This document shows positions 1-8,184 of a DNA stretch of 64,000 nt, one piece after another. The notes below the pieces were generated by a model. The model was not told the origin of the DNA and ran no database searches. It was given only the letters and a program-made list of their open reading frames with translations. Positions within the stretch are counted from its first letter, which is position 1. Every line of letters begins with the position of its first letter. The translations under genes and the position numbers were made by a program. Origin of the DNA: Streptomyces sp. NBC_00250 (lineage in GTDB: Bacteria > Actinomycetota > Actinomycetes > Streptomycetales > Streptomycetaceae); the NCBI RefSeq assembly GCF_036192275.1, contig NZ_CP108088.1, positions 5,767,501 to 5,831,500 of the forward strand, in the 5' to 3' direction.

Positions 1-594
1 GTAGCCCTGGAGGATCTCCTCCTTGCTCTTCTCGCGGCCGAGCTTGATCGCGATGAAGAACTCCTTCGCCTTGCGGGTGAGGGTCTGCTCCTGGCCCAGG
101 TAGTAGTTCTTGACGTACTGCTGGGTGATGGTGGAGCCGGACTGGCGGCCCTTGCCGGTGACGGTGTTCCAGGCGGCGCGGACCATCGCCTTGGGGTCGA
201 CGGCGCGCGAGCTGTGGAAGTCGCGGTCCTCGGCGGCGAGGACGGCCTGCCGGACGGTGAGGGGGACGCGGTCGAGACGTACGTTCTCGCGGTTGACCTC
301 GCCGTCGCGGGCGAGGGGGCTGCCGTCCCGGTAGAGGTAGACGTTGGACTGGGCGAGGGCGGCGGCGTTGGCGGGCGGGATCTCCACCAGGAGGTAGCCG
401 GCGGCGAAGGCGCCGGCGAGGAGCAGGGTGCCGAGGAGCAGGAGTCCGAAGAGGGTGCGCAGGACGCGGCGGGGACGGCGGCGTTTGGGCGCGGGGGGTG
501 GGGGCGTTCCGAGGGTAGGGTCCCTCGGTTCCCAGCCCGGCGTGCGGGCCGGCCGGGGGGCGTCGGAGTCGCTCGTACCGGAGGAAGGGGGCAT
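1..594 (-). CDS. Penicillin-binding protein, transglycosylase N-terminal part (partial)
   Basis: Bifunctional class A PBP fragment that polymerises lipid II glycan strands outside the membrane. Reading starts at ATG 594 and leaves the window at base 1 without a stop, so 198 codons are visible. Residues 1-43 are a Pro/Arg-rich cytoplasmic tail, 44-67 a single membrane anchor, and from about residue 80 the GT51 domain begins. The catalytic-Glu motif EDRDF is at 122-126 and SGSTITQQ at 152-159, followed by NYYLGQEQTLTRKAKE, all diagnostic of GT51. The transpeptidase part lies beyond the left edge. The gene diverges from the ABC exporter at 797. Confidence 0.9.
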   Translation of the reverse strand, partial: MPPSSGTSDSDAPRPARTPGWEPRDPTLGTPPPPAPKRRRPRRVLRTLFGLLLLGTLLLAGAFAAGYLLVEIPPANAAALAQSNVYLYRDGSPLARDGEVNRENVRLDRVPLTVRQAVLAAEDRDFHSSRAVDPKAMVRAAWNTVTGKGRQSGSTITQQYVKNYYLGQEQTLTRKAKEFFIAIKLGREKSKEEILQGY

Positions 595-714
595 GGCAAC
601 TCATATTGCCCCCAAGGTGACGAAACTCCCGAATGCGACCCGAAGGTGACGGGAAATCCGGTCGCGGGTGGCGGGCCCACCTCGCTAGGGTCGTGCGCTT
701 CGGCATTTTTCAGT

Positions 715-778
715 TCTTTACGGATCGCGCACGTCACGGATTGCTCATGTCACGGACTGTGCTTGTCGCGGACTGTGC
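715..778. repeat. Four 16-bp imperfect tandem repeats in a promoter region
   Basis: Four consecutive 16-base units end 18 bases before the ATG at 797. The last two are ATGTCACGGACTGTGC (747-762) and TTGTCGCGGACTGTGC (763-778). The third from the end (731-746) and a weaker first unit (715-730) keep the ACGGA...GC core. Regular phasing at 16 bp directly upstream of an exporter start suggests a promoter or operator element, but the sequence alone cannot separate that from a chance duplication. Confidence 0.5.
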
Positions 779-796
779 GTACGGGGAAGGAGCGGC

Positions 797-1600
797 ATGC
801 TGCGGCTGTACGCGACGGTGGCCGCGGGCGGCTTCCGGCGTCATGCCACCTATCGGGTGGCGACGGCGGCGGGTGTGTTCACGAACACCGTCTTCGGCTT
901 CATCCTGTCGTACACGTACATCGCCCTCTGGGACGAGAGGCCGCAGCTCGGCGGCTACTCCATGGACGACGCGCTCGCCTACGTATGGATCGGGCAGGCG
1001 CTGATCACGGTCTGCGGGATGATGGGCGGCGGCTTCGAGGACGAGCTGATCGAGCGGATCAGGACCGGGGACATCGCGGTCGACCTGTACCGCCCCGCCG
1101 ACCTCCAGGCCTGGTGGTTCTCGGCCAACCTGGGCCGGGCCGCCTTCCAGTTGCTCGGCAGGGGAGTCGTCCCGATGGCGGTCGGCTGGCTGGCCTTCCG
1201 TTTCACGCTGCCGGCCGGGCCGGGCTCCTGGCTCGCCTTCCTGGTGGCCGTGGCGCTGGGCTCCACGGTCAGTTTCGCGATCTGGTACGTGGTGGCGATG
1301 AGCGCGTTCTGGCTGATGGACGGTCAGGGAGCGGTCCAGGTGGCCTGGCTGGGCGGCCTGTTCTTCTCGGGGATGCTGCTCCCGCTGAACGTCTTCCCGG
1401 GCGCACTCGGCGAGGTCGCGCGGGTGCTGCCGTGGGCGTCACTGCTCCAGGTGCCGGCCGATGTGTACCTGGGGAAGTACGAGGGCTGGGGCCTTGCGGG
1501 GGCGTACGCCTTCCAGTGCTGCTGGGCACTGGTGCTGTTCGGCGCGGGACGGGCGGTGCAGGCGGCGGCGACGCGGAAGGTGGTGGTGCAGGGTGGCTGA
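797..1600 (+). CDS. ABC-2 family transporter permease, first subunit
   Basis: Membrane subunit of an ABC-2 type exporter, 267 residues with about six hydrophobic segments. The N-terminus has the FRRHATYRVATAAG pattern and a later IRTGDIAVDLYRP stretch, both usual in this permease family. The ATG at 797 follows an AAGGAG ribosome site at 6-base spacing. The stop overlaps the next permease start (GTG 1593) by 8 bases, and the ATPase follows, so the three genes form one operon. Substrate unknown; such actinobacterial exporters are often linked to drug or lipid export, but nothing here shows which. Confidence 0.85.
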   Translation: MLRLYATVAAGGFRRHATYRVATAAGVFTNTVFGFILSYTYIALWDERPQLGGYSMDDALAYVWIGQALITVCGMMGGGFEDELIERIRTGDIAVDLYRPADLQAWWFSANLGRAAFQLLGRGVVPMAVGWLAFRFTLPAGPGSWLAFLVAVALGSTVSFAIWYVVAMSAFWLMDGQGAVQVAWLGGLFFSGMLLPLNVFPGALGEVARVLPWASLLQVPADVYLGKYEGWGLAGAYAFQCCWALVLFGAGRAVQAAATRKVVVQGG

Positions 1601-2555
1601 GGTGACGCGCACCAGCGTGGGATCCGAGGGGGGATCGGGGGGCGGGTCCGAGGTTGGATCCAACCCGGGATCCAACCCCGGATTGGATCCTGGATCCAAC
1701 CCGGGATTGAACCCTGGATCCAATTCAGGATTCAGGATTGGATCCAACATCCTGGGCGACTCCTGGCGGACGTACCGCATGGTCGCGGGCATGTGGATCC
1801 GATCCACGATGACGTACCGCGCGTCCTTCGCGCTCACGCTGGTCACCAGCTTCTGCGTCACCTTCTTCGACTTCGTCGTCATCCTCCTGATGTTCGGTCA
1901 GGTGGAGGGCCTGGGCGGCTTCGCGTTCGCGGAGGTCGCGCTCCTGTACGGGACCGCGGGGACGGCGTTCGGGATCGCGGATCTGACGATGGGATCGCTG
2001 CAGCGGATGGGGAAGCGGGTCAGGGACGGCTCGCTGGACACCTTCCTGATGCGCCCGGCGCCGCTGCTCGCGCAGGTGGCGGCGGACAAGTTCGCGCTCC
2101 GGCGGTTCGGCCGGGTCCTCCAGGGCCTCTTCGTCCTGATCTGGGGCCTGGTCCTGCTGGATGTGGAGTGGACGCCGGTGAAGGTGCTGCTGCTGCCGGT
2201 GACGGTGGTCTGCGGGGCGGTGATCTTCGCGGCGGTGATGGTGCTCGGGGCGTCGGCGCTGTTCTGGATGCAGGACGCGGCGGAGGTGACGAGCTCGTTC
2301 ACGTACGGCGGGAACACGCTCCTCGGGTACCCGCCGACGATCTTCGCGCAGGACCTGGTGCGGGGTGTCGTGTACGTCGTACCGCTGGCGTTCGTGAACT
2401 GGCTGCCCGCGCTGTACGTACTGGGCAGGCCGGCTCCGGAGGGGGTGCCGGAGTGGGCGGCGTTCGCGTCGCCGCTGGTGGCGGCGGTGTGCTGTGGGGT
2501 GGCGGGGCTGGCGTGGCGGGCCGGAATCCGCTCGTACCGATCGACGGGAAGTTGA
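1593..2555 (+). CDS. ABC-2 family transporter permease, second subunit
   Basis: Second membrane subunit, 320 residues from GTG 1593, which overlaps the preceding gene by 8 bases. The core begins at GDSWRTYRMVAGMWIRS and has about six membrane segments. It shares with its partner the motif VRDGSLDTFLMRPAPLL, matching RTGDIAVDLYRPADL. The oddity is the first 50 residues: a low-complexity Gly/Ser/Asn/Pro tail encoded by GGATCC-rich repeats (1655-1748) that is not a family trait. The true start could be further downstream, for example the ATG at 1779, but that would cut into the conserved region, so the overlap start is preferred. Confidence 0.82.
   Translation: MAEVTRTSVGSEGGSGGGSEVGSNPGSNPGLDPGSNPGLNPGSNSGFRIGSNILGDSWRTYRMVAGMWIRSTMTYRASFALTLVTSFCVTFFDFVVILLMFGQVEGLGGFAFAEVALLYGTAGTAFGIADLTMGSLQRMGKRVRDGSLDTFLMRPAPLLAQVAADKFALRRFGRVLQGLFVLIWGLVLLDVEWTPVKVLLLPVTVVCGAVIFAAVMVLGASALFWMQDAAEVTSSFTYGGNTLLGYPPTIFAQDLVRGVVYVVPLAFVNWLPALYVLGRPAPEGVPEWAAFASPLVAAVCCGVAGLAWRAGIRSYRSTGS
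1655..1748. repeat. GGATCC-rich imperfect repeat tract within a coding region
   Basis: About 94 bases built from repeats of TTGGATCCAACCCGGGATCC and decayed versions of it. They are read in-frame as a GSNPGSNPGLDPGSNPG-type peptide near the N-terminus of the second permease. Many GGATCC palindromes lie 8-16 bases apart. No purpose is evident; slippage expansion is the simplest explanation. Confidence 0.7.
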
Positions 2556-2569
2556 GGGCGGAGGCGGCC

Positions 2570-3589
2570 ATGGAACCGTTCATCGAGCTGGAGAAACTGG
2601 AGAAGGTCTTCACGGTCCGCCGGAGAGCGGGCCTCCTCCGCCGCGAGAAGCGAGAGGTCCGGGCGGTCGACGGCATCAGCTTCACCGTCGGGCGCGGGGA
2701 GATGGTCGGCTACATCGGCCCGAACGGCGCGGGGAAGTCGACGACGATCAAGATGCTCACCGGCATCCTCACCCCCACCGGCGGCCGGCTGCGGGTCGCC
2801 GGCATCGACCCTTCCCCAAGCTCTCGGCTTCGCTCGAGCAGGGGAGGCCCCAATCGCGAGCGCACCCGTCTGGCGCAACGGATAGGGGTGGTCTTCGGCC
2901 AGCGGACGACGCTCTGGTGGGACCTGCCGCTGAAGGACTCGTACCGGCTGATGCACCGGATGTACCGGATCCCCGACGCCCGCTTCCGGGAGAACCTGGA
3001 CCGCTGTGTGGAGCTCCTGGAACTGGGGAAGCTGCTCGACGTGCCGGTACGGCAGCTGTCGCTGGGCCAGCGGATGCGCGGGGACATCGCGGCGGCGCTG
3101 CTGCACGACCCGGAGGTGCTGTACCTCGACGAGCCGACGATCGGCCTGGACGTGGTGTCGAAGGCGAGGGTGAGGGAGTTCCTGCGCGACCTCAACACCA
3201 CACGGGGCACAACCGTCCTCCTGACCACCCACGACCTCACGGACATCGAACAGCTCTGCTCGCGGGTGATGGTGATCGACCACGGACGCCTGATGTACGA
3301 CGGGGAGCTGGCCGGCCTGCACGCGGTCGGCGAGAGCGAACGGCTCCTGGTGGTGGACCTGGAGCGGGAGCTGCCGCCGATCGACGTCGCGGGCGCCCGC
3401 TTCGTACGGTCGGAAGGCCCCCGCCAGTGGCTGGCCTTCCCGGCCACGGCGTCGGCGGCTCCGCTGGTGGCGGCGGTGGCCGGGGCGTATCCCCTGATCG
3501 ACCTGTCGGTGCGGGAACCCGACATCGAGACGGTGATCGCGAAGATGTACGGGGGAACTCGGGAGGACCGCCGGGAGTCCCTGAGGTAG
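2570..3589 (+). CDS. ABC transporter ATP-binding protein of the ABC-2 exporter
   Basis: Nucleotide-binding subunit, 339 residues, energising the two permeases upstream. Walker A GPNGAGKST lies near residues 50-58, the signature LSLGQRMRGD near 164 (the common SGGQ replaced by SLGQ, usual in this subfamily), and Walker B LYLDEPTIGLD near 183, with a LLTTHDL switch region. ATG 2570 lies 14 bases after the second permease's stop. Between Walker A and the Q-loop a stretch of about 14 residues (SPSSRLRSSRGGPN) is encoded by an inserted hairpin repeat (2811-2851). Homologues normally run straight from the D-loop-proximal strand into RIGVVFGQ, so this is an in-frame insertion that probably sits in a surface loop. 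Confidence 0.9.
   Translation: MEPFIELEKLEKVFTVRRRAGLLRREKREVRAVDGISFTVGRGEMVGYIGPNGAGKSTTIKMLTGILTPTGGRLRVAGIDPSPSSRLRSSRGGPNRERTRLAQRIGVVFGQRTTLWWDLPLKDSYRLMHRMYRIPDARFRENLDRCVELLELGKLLDVPVRQLSLGQRMRGDIAAALLHDPEVLYLDEPTIGLDVVSKARVREFLRDLNTTRGTTVLLTTHDLTDIEQLCSRVMVIDHGRLMYDGELAGLHAVGESERLLVVDLERELPPIDVAGARFVRSEGPRQWLAFPATASAAPLVAAVAGAYPLIDLSVREPDIETVIAKMYGGTREDRRESLR
2811..2851. repeat. In-frame hairpin micro-repeat (REP-like) in ABC ATPase gene
   Basis: Short palindromic element with arms CCCC-AA-GCTC and GAGC-A-GGGG around a TCGGCTTCGCTC centre. The flanking CTTCC and GGAGGCCCC extend the pyrimidine/purine symmetry. It is read in-frame inside the ATPase. Two related hairpins with CCCCC...GGGGG arms occur in the window (41717-41740 and 55475-55498), also inside coding sequence. 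Elements of this look are dispersed in many Streptomyces genomes. Confidence 0.65.
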
Positions 3590-3600
3590 GAGGTCGGGAC

Positions 3601-4869
3601 ATGGTGAGTTTTTCGTACACGGCGGCGGACGAGGAGAAGAGCAGAGGCGTCCGCCGCATGAAGGCGCTGGCGACGGCGCTGCTGCTCGCCGTGGCCGTGG
3701 TCTACGCCCTGGCGACCTGGGCGCGGAACGCGGGCTGGGGGCCGTGGACGGGCTATGTCGCGGCGGCGGCGGAGGCGGGCATGGTCGGCGCGCTGGCGGA
3801 CTGGTTCGCGGTGACGGCCCTGTTCCGGCGCCCGCTCGGCCTGCCGATCCCGCACACCGCGATCATCCCGACGAAGAAGGACCAGCTGGGTGCGTCGCTG
3901 GGCCAGTTCGTAGGCGAGAACTTCCTCTCGGCGGACGTCGTACGGGGCAGACTGGCGGCCCTGGGCATCGGCAGCCGCCTGGGCGGGTGGCTGGCGGACC
4001 CGGCGCACGCGGACCGGGTGACGGCGGAACTCTCCACGGCGCTACGGGGCGCGCTCACCGTCCTCCGCGACTCCGACGTGCAGGCGGTCGTGGGGGAGGC
4101 GATCACCCGGCGGGCCGAGGCGGCGGAGATCGCGCCGGGCCTCGGCAAGACCCTGGAGAAGATCGTCGCCGACGGGGCCCACCACCGGGCGGTCGACCTG
4201 GTCTGCACCCGCGCCCACGACTGGCTGGTCACCCACGGCGAGTCGGTGATGGACGCGGTGCAGGGCGGCGCGCCGGGCTGGACCCCTCGCTTCGTGGACA
4301 AGCGCATCGGCGAACGGGTCTACAAGGAGCTCCTCCGCTTCGTGACGGAGATGCGGGACATGCCGGGCCACCCGGCGCGCGGCGCGATCGACCGCTTCCT
4401 AACCGACTTCGCGGCCGACCTCCAGGCGGACACGGACACCCGCGCCCGCATCGAACGCCTCAAGTCGGACCTCCTGGCCCGCCCCGAGGTCCAGGACATC
4501 ATCGCCTCCGCCTGGTCCTCGGTCCGCAACCTGATCATCGCGGCGGCCGAGGACGACCGCAGCCAACTCCGCCTCCGCGCCCGCGCCTCCCTGATCTCCC
4601 TGGGCAAGCGCCTGTCGACCGACGCCCGCCTCCAGTCGAAGGTCGAGGGCTGGGCGGAAGACGCGGCGGCCTACGTCGTCACGACGTACCGCACGGAGAT
4701 CACGTCCCTGATCACGGACACGGTCGCAGGCTGGGACGCCACCCAGACCTCGAAGAAGATCGAGGCGAACATCGGCCGAGACCTCCAGTTCATCCGCATC
4801 AACGGCACGGTGGTGGGAGCACTGGCGGGGCTGCTGATCTACACGATCAGCCACGCGGCGGGAGGCTGA
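3601..4869 (+). CDS. DUF445 family membrane protein
   Basis: 422 residues from ATG 3601, preceded by an AGGAGG-type ribosome site and lying 11 bases after the exporter ATPase, so probably in the same transcript. One N-terminal membrane segment (residues 22-37) is followed by the family's conserved EAGMVGALADWFAVTALFRR and HTAIIPTKKD stretches. A long helical, charged middle and a C-terminal membrane anchor (VGALAGLLIYTISHA) follow. The biochemical role of DUF445 proteins is not established; topology suggests a membrane-tethered helical domain. Confidence 0.85.
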   Translation: MVSFSYTAADEEKSRGVRRMKALATALLLAVAVVYALATWARNAGWGPWTGYVAAAAEAGMVGALADWFAVTALFRRPLGLPIPHTAIIPTKKDQLGASLGQFVGENFLSADVVRGRLAALGIGSRLGGWLADPAHADRVTAELSTALRGALTVLRDSDVQAVVGEAITRRAEAAEIAPGLGKTLEKIVADGAHHRAVDLVCTRAHDWLVTHGESVMDAVQGGAPGWTPRFVDKRIGERVYKELLRFVTEMRDMPGHPARGAIDRFLTDFAADLQADTDTRARIERLKSDLLARPEVQDIIASAWSSVRNLIIAAAEDDRSQLRLRARASLISLGKRLSTDARLQSKVEGWAEDAAAYVVTTYRTEITSLITDTVAGWDATQTSKKIEANIGRDLQFIRINGTVVGALAGLLIYTISHAAGG

Positions 4870-4925
4870 GGGACGGGCCGGAGGGGCCGGGGGCGGGCGC
4901 GCCAGGGGCCGGCGTGCCGGGGGCC

Positions 4926-5225
4926 CTACTTCCCGCGGGTGACGGCCCAGGAGGCGGCGGCCATGCCCCCGGCGACGGAGAACACGGCGGGCCAGGCGCC
5001 GATCTTCTTGGCGAGCGGGTGGGACCCGGCGAACGCGGCGACGTAGGCGGTGCTCAGCCCCACGGAGGCCTTGACCCCACCCACCTGCTGCCACTCCCGA
5101 GCGGCAACGGCCCCGGCGCCGGCGAGCACGACCCCACCGAGGGGCCGCTTCTTGGTCCAACGCGCAACGGCGTAACCACCGACGAGCCCGGCGGCGGCGA
5201 TGACGGGGGTGGGGATGCGGGGCAT
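4926..5225 (-). CDS. Small hydrophobic conserved hypothetical protein
   Basis: 99 residues from ATG 5225 with an AAAGG ribosome site. Ala/Gly/Val-rich, with two or three short hydrophobic stretches (PTPVIAAAGLVGGYAV, GGVVLAGAGAVAA, AVFSVAGGMAAASWAV) separated by a basic WTKKRPLGG loop, which suggests a small membrane protein. No catalytic motif is seen. It converges with the DUF445 gene, with a 56-base gap. Confidence 0.65.
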   Translation of the reverse strand: MPRIPTPVIAAAGLVGGYAVARWTKKRPLGGVVLAGAGAVAAREWQQVGGVKASVGLSTAYVAAFAGSHPLAKKIGAWPAVFSVAGGMAAASWAVTRGK

Positions 5226-5263
5226 GGCGGGGGCCTTTCGGTTCGACGGGTCGTCCTTCGAGC

Positions 5264-6232
5264 CTACGAGGGGGCGTGGACGTGCTCCCCGCCGGGCACC
5301 GACATCGGCTCGTTCGCGGTGGACGTGGCGCATTCGGCGCACAGAGTCTCGTCGGCGAGGGGCCGGAACAGCATGGGCTGGATGTGGCTGCCGGTGCACT
5401 CGCGTGCGCCTTCGAGTCGGACGGAGAGCCGGGTGCGGGTGGGGGCCGGTGCGGGCGGGGTCGGCAGGATGCGGGGCGGTACGTCACGGAGGAGGTAGCG
5501 GACGAGCCCACCGGGTCGGTGTACGGGCGTCCCGGTGCCGGGCAGGCCGCGAAGGATGTGTTGGTGGACGTCGGCGGAGGTGTGTCCGGCGTCGAGCCAG
5601 CGGGCGGCGAGGCGGCTGAGTTCGCCGCGCATGCCGGGCGGGATGTGGCGGAGGGCGGGGGAGAGGAGGGGAAGGACACCGATGAGGGCGCGGGCGTCTT
5701 CGAGGTGGGGGCTGGTGGGTGTGGCGACGGCGGTCTCGGTCTCGTCGGCGGTCTCGGCGGCGGCCGGAAGGTTGGAGGTGTCTTCCTTCAGGTCTTTGTC
5801 TGGATGACCGTCGGTCGACGGGGTGGTCGGCCGACCGGCGGCCGGTTTCCGGGGACTCGGTGCGACCTGCGGGGATACGGGGTCGGTGCAGGTGAGGTCA
5901 GGTGTCCGTGCGAGGAGTTTGGCGGCCTGGTCGGAAGTCAACGGGGTGCTGGAGACGAGCTGTTGGGTCACCCAGCGTCCCCCGGGCCCCTGGATTCGCC
6001 GCTCGTGCACGAACCCTTCCTCCTTGAGCTGCCGCTTGGCCCGGGTGAACGCGCATCCCCCGATCCGGGCACGTTCGGCGGTAGCGGAGAGCGACTCGCG
6101 CGCGCCCTGGGGAAGGGAGAGCTGCCAGGTCAGAAGCCGAACGGCGTCGGAACTGAGCCGAGGATGCCGGATGAGCTCGTGCGAGAACTGGGTGAAGGCA
6201 CGGGAGGGCGCGTTAAAGTGCCGGTAGATCAC
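5264..6232 (-). CDS. Helix-turn-helix domain protein of the mobile-region type
   Basis: 322 residues from GTG 6232 (AGGA upstream). Residues 1-105 form a winged-helix-like module beginning IYRHFNAPSRAFTQFSHEL, with ARIGGCAFTRAKRQLKEEGF as a plausible recognition helix. A long disordered Pro/Thr/Asp linker (105-190) and a C-terminal helical region follow, ending in two Cys (LCAECATS) that may bind metal. Proteins of this layout are common in Streptomyces accessory regions, where they resemble replication or regulatory proteins of integrative elements. Function unproven. It marks the left side of the accessory segment. Confidence 0.6.
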   Translation of the reverse strand: MIYRHFNAPSRAFTQFSHELIRHPRLSSDAVRLLTWQLSLPQGARESLSATAERARIGGCAFTRAKRQLKEEGFVHERRIQGPGGRWVTQQLVSSTPLTSDQAAKLLARTPDLTCTDPVSPQVAPSPRKPAAGRPTTPSTDGHPDKDLKEDTSNLPAAAETADETETAVATPTSPHLEDARALIGVLPLLSPALRHIPPGMRGELSRLAARWLDAGHTSADVHQHILRGLPGTGTPVHRPGGLVRYLLRDVPPRILPTPPAPAPTRTRLSVRLEGARECTGSHIQPMLFRPLADETLCAECATSTANEPMSVPGGEHVHAPS

Positions 6233-6261
6233 GGTGGAGTCCTGATTCCACTAGTGGTTCA

Positions 6262-6298
6262 GGCCCTCGCCGATGGGTGCGAACCATCGACGGGGGCC
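6262..6298 (+). terminator. Strong hairpin with T-run upstream of the HTH gene
   Basis: Outer stem GGCCC (6262-6266) with GGGCC (6294-6298), inner stem CGATGG (6271-6276) with CCATCG (6284-6289) around loop GTGCGAA, then CGTTTTGCG. It has the shape of an intrinsic terminator read on the plus strand, although no plus-strand gene precedes it. On the other strand it would lie in the HTH leader. Could also be a remnant of a deleted gene or an attenuator. Confidence 0.4.
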
Positions 6299-6558
6299 GT
6301 TTTGCGTGACCGTAACGCACTCGATGCGTCCGGACGGGCACGGTGAGTGAAGACCGCTCGTGTGGGTGACCTTCGGGTGCGTGCTTCAGTGGCCTTTCGG
6401 TGAACGATCACCAGGGTGGGTGGAGGCTCCACTGACTCCAAGCGAGGCTTATGTGCGACGGCCTGTCATCCTCAACTCCTTATGCAGAAGCATCCGGTGG
6501 CGAAATGCGATGCCGCTCGGAGTCTCTGAGTCTCGGAGTCGATGTGAGGGGCGTGGCG

Positions 6559-7287
6559 ATGAAGACGATCGGGCTGATCGGTGGGATGAGTTGGGAGTCG
6601 ACAGCCGAGTACTACCGGTTGCTGAACGAGTTGACGCGTGACCGCCTCGGTGGACTCCATTCGGCGCGGTGCGTGCTCTACTCGGTGGACTTCGCGGAGA
6701 TCGAGGAGCTGCAGGTCCAGGGCAGTTGGACGAAGGCAGGCGAGATCCTCGCTGCGGCGGCTCAGGCTCTTGAAGCAGCCGGCGCAGACATGGTGCTGAT
6801 CTGCACCAACACCATGCACAAGGTCGCCGACCAGGTCGAGGCGGCGGTCTCCATCCCCTTGCTGCACCTGGCCGACGTCACCGCAGAGGCCGTACGGGCG
6901 TCGGGCGTGCGCCGAGTCGGCCTGCTGGGCACTGCGTTCACCATGGAGCAGGACTTCTACCGAGGCCGCCTGGAAGCCGGCGGACTGGATGTACGCGTCC
7001 CGGACGCTGAAGGGCGCGAGCTCGTCCACCGCGTGATCTACGAGGAACTCTGCCTGGGCATCGTGCGGGAAGAGTCACGCGACGCCTACCAGCAGGTCAT
7101 CAGGGACCTGGTCGCCGGTGGCGCGGAAGGCATCATCCTGGGCTGCACCGAAATCGAGCTCCTCATCGGCTCAGAGGACAGCCCCGTCCCGCTCTTCCCC
7201 ACGACACGCCTCCACGCCGAGGCTGCAGTGAACGCAGCGCTGCCCGACACCCAGAACGAAGGCCCGACCAAACTCGCATCCCACTGA
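6559..7287 (+). CDS. Aspartate/glutamate racemase family protein
   Basis: 242 residues from ATG 6559, with GAGGGG seven bases upstream. Begins MKTIGLIGGMSWEST, the signature of the YgeA/aspartate racemase family. The two catalytic cysteines are present at C82 (LICTNTMHK) and C196 (LGCTEIELL). The family interconverts L and D amino acids without cofactor by two-base proton transfer in the cytoplasm; substrate cannot be told from sequence. A GTG two codons upstream is an alternative start. It stands alone between accessory genes and an IS remnant. Confidence 0.88.
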   Translation: MKTIGLIGGMSWESTAEYYRLLNELTRDRLGGLHSARCVLYSVDFAEIEELQVQGSWTKAGEILAAAAQALEAAGADMVLICTNTMHKVADQVEAAVSIPLLHLADVTAEAVRASGVRRVGLLGTAFTMEQDFYRGRLEAGGLDVRVPDAEGRELVHRVIYEELCLGIVREESRDAYQQVIRDLVAGGAEGIILGCTEIELLIGSEDSPVPLFPTTRLHAEAAVNAALPDTQNEGPTKLASH

Positions 7288-8097
7288 CAGCCGACTGGCC
7301 CCGCAGACTGCAGCTTGGCGGAGCTTCCTGAGGGCACACCCGCCGGTGAGCCCGGCTAGGGACGGGGCACCTCGTCCGGCGAGGTGCCGACGCCGCGAGC
7401 GCAAACGGCGGCTGCTCGGGTTGCGGGACAGGTCTACCTCGGGTGCGGCGGCCCTCTTCCCGAGTGTGGCGGCCTCCACCACCGCGTCAAGGGCGCCTCC
7501 GGCGTCGCTTCGTGATGGGCTGCGCCCACCCTTGCAAGAAGATCGCCCAGGGCAAGCACTACACCCAGGCCCTGCTCTGCCTCGCCAGACGCAGGGCCGA
7601 CGTCCTGTTCGCAATGCTCCGTGACGGGACCTTCTGCGAACCGTAGCCGTCGGCCTCAGTCGCCTGATCTGCGGGTCTGCGAGGAGGGCGACTCGATCGA
7701 CCTCGACGTCGAAGCCGAGCACCGGATGGCCGTAGTCGCTTTCCGGGTCCATCAGCACGGGCTTGCCCAGCCGCCGCCCGATCTCCCGAAGGAAGCCGCA
7801 GAACACATCAAGTCGATCCTGGCCCTGCAACTCCCGCAGGTCGACGTCGAAGTCGACCTCATCGTCGGCATGGAAACGGAAGATCGCCAACACGTCGGCA
7901 GCCGGCCAGACCCGCAGGTCCGGGCACTCGGCATCCGCCCGGGGCACCGGAAGCACCGTCCCTCCCTCGGAGTACTGGCACTTCCAGCCCTTCTCCGCGA
8001 CAAGATCGAGGAACGCCTGCCAGTCCTCCACCGAGGCATTCGGGACACGCGTGTCCGGCAACGATCCGATCAAGTCCAGGTCAAAGAAGGAACTCAC
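7171..8097 (-). CDS. Hypothetical protein, C-terminal half probably read-through
   Basis: From GTG 8097 the first 145 residues look like a genuine acidic protein (SSFFDLDLIGSLPDTRVP ... DVDLRELQGQDRLDVFCGFL ... GFDVEVDRVALLAD). After about residue 148 the composition turns Arg/Gly-rich. The frame then runs antisense through an IS110 remnant and into the 3' end of the racemase gene before it meets a stop at 7171. The natural stop therefore seems to have been lost, probably when the insertion sequence or a deletion reached its 3' end. No family recognised. The acidic first half resembles small proteins of immunity-type gene pairs, but that is only an impression. Confidence 0.45.
   Translation of the reverse strand: MSSFFDLDLIGSLPDTRVPNASVEDWQAFLDLVAEKGWKCQYSEGGTVLPVPRADAECPDLRVWPAADVLAIFRFHADDEVDFDVDLRELQGQDRLDVFCGFLREIGRRLGKPVLMDPESDYGHPVLGFDVEVDRVALLADPQIRRLRPTATVRRRSRHGALRTGRRPCVWRGRAGPGCSACPGRSSCKGGRSPSRSDAGGALDAVVEAATLGKRAAAPEVDLSRNPSSRRLRSRRRHLAGRGAPSLAGLTGGCALRKLRQAAVCGASRLSVGCEFGRAFVLGVGQRCVHCSLGVEACRGEERDGAVL
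7536..7646 (+). pseudogene. IS110-family transposase, C-terminal remnant
   Basis: The last 36 codons before TAG 7646 read KKIAQGKHYTQALLCLARR then RADVLFAMLRDGTFCEP. This is the hallmark end of IS110/IS116/IS902 transposases (K-x-H-x-x-ALLxLARRRxDVLxAMLRDGT). Nothing upstream in the same frame resembles the DEDD catalytic domain, so only the tail survives. It indicates past insertion-sequence activity at the edge of the accessory locus and explains the damaged end of the opposing gene. Confidence 0.7.
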
Positions 8098-8184
8098 GTC
8101 GGCCGCCCCGCCATGCTGCCCGGCTCGCCGACCCAACGCACCCCCCGTTTCCCGTGACCAAAGGCATAGGGCGGACCCCCAGTC

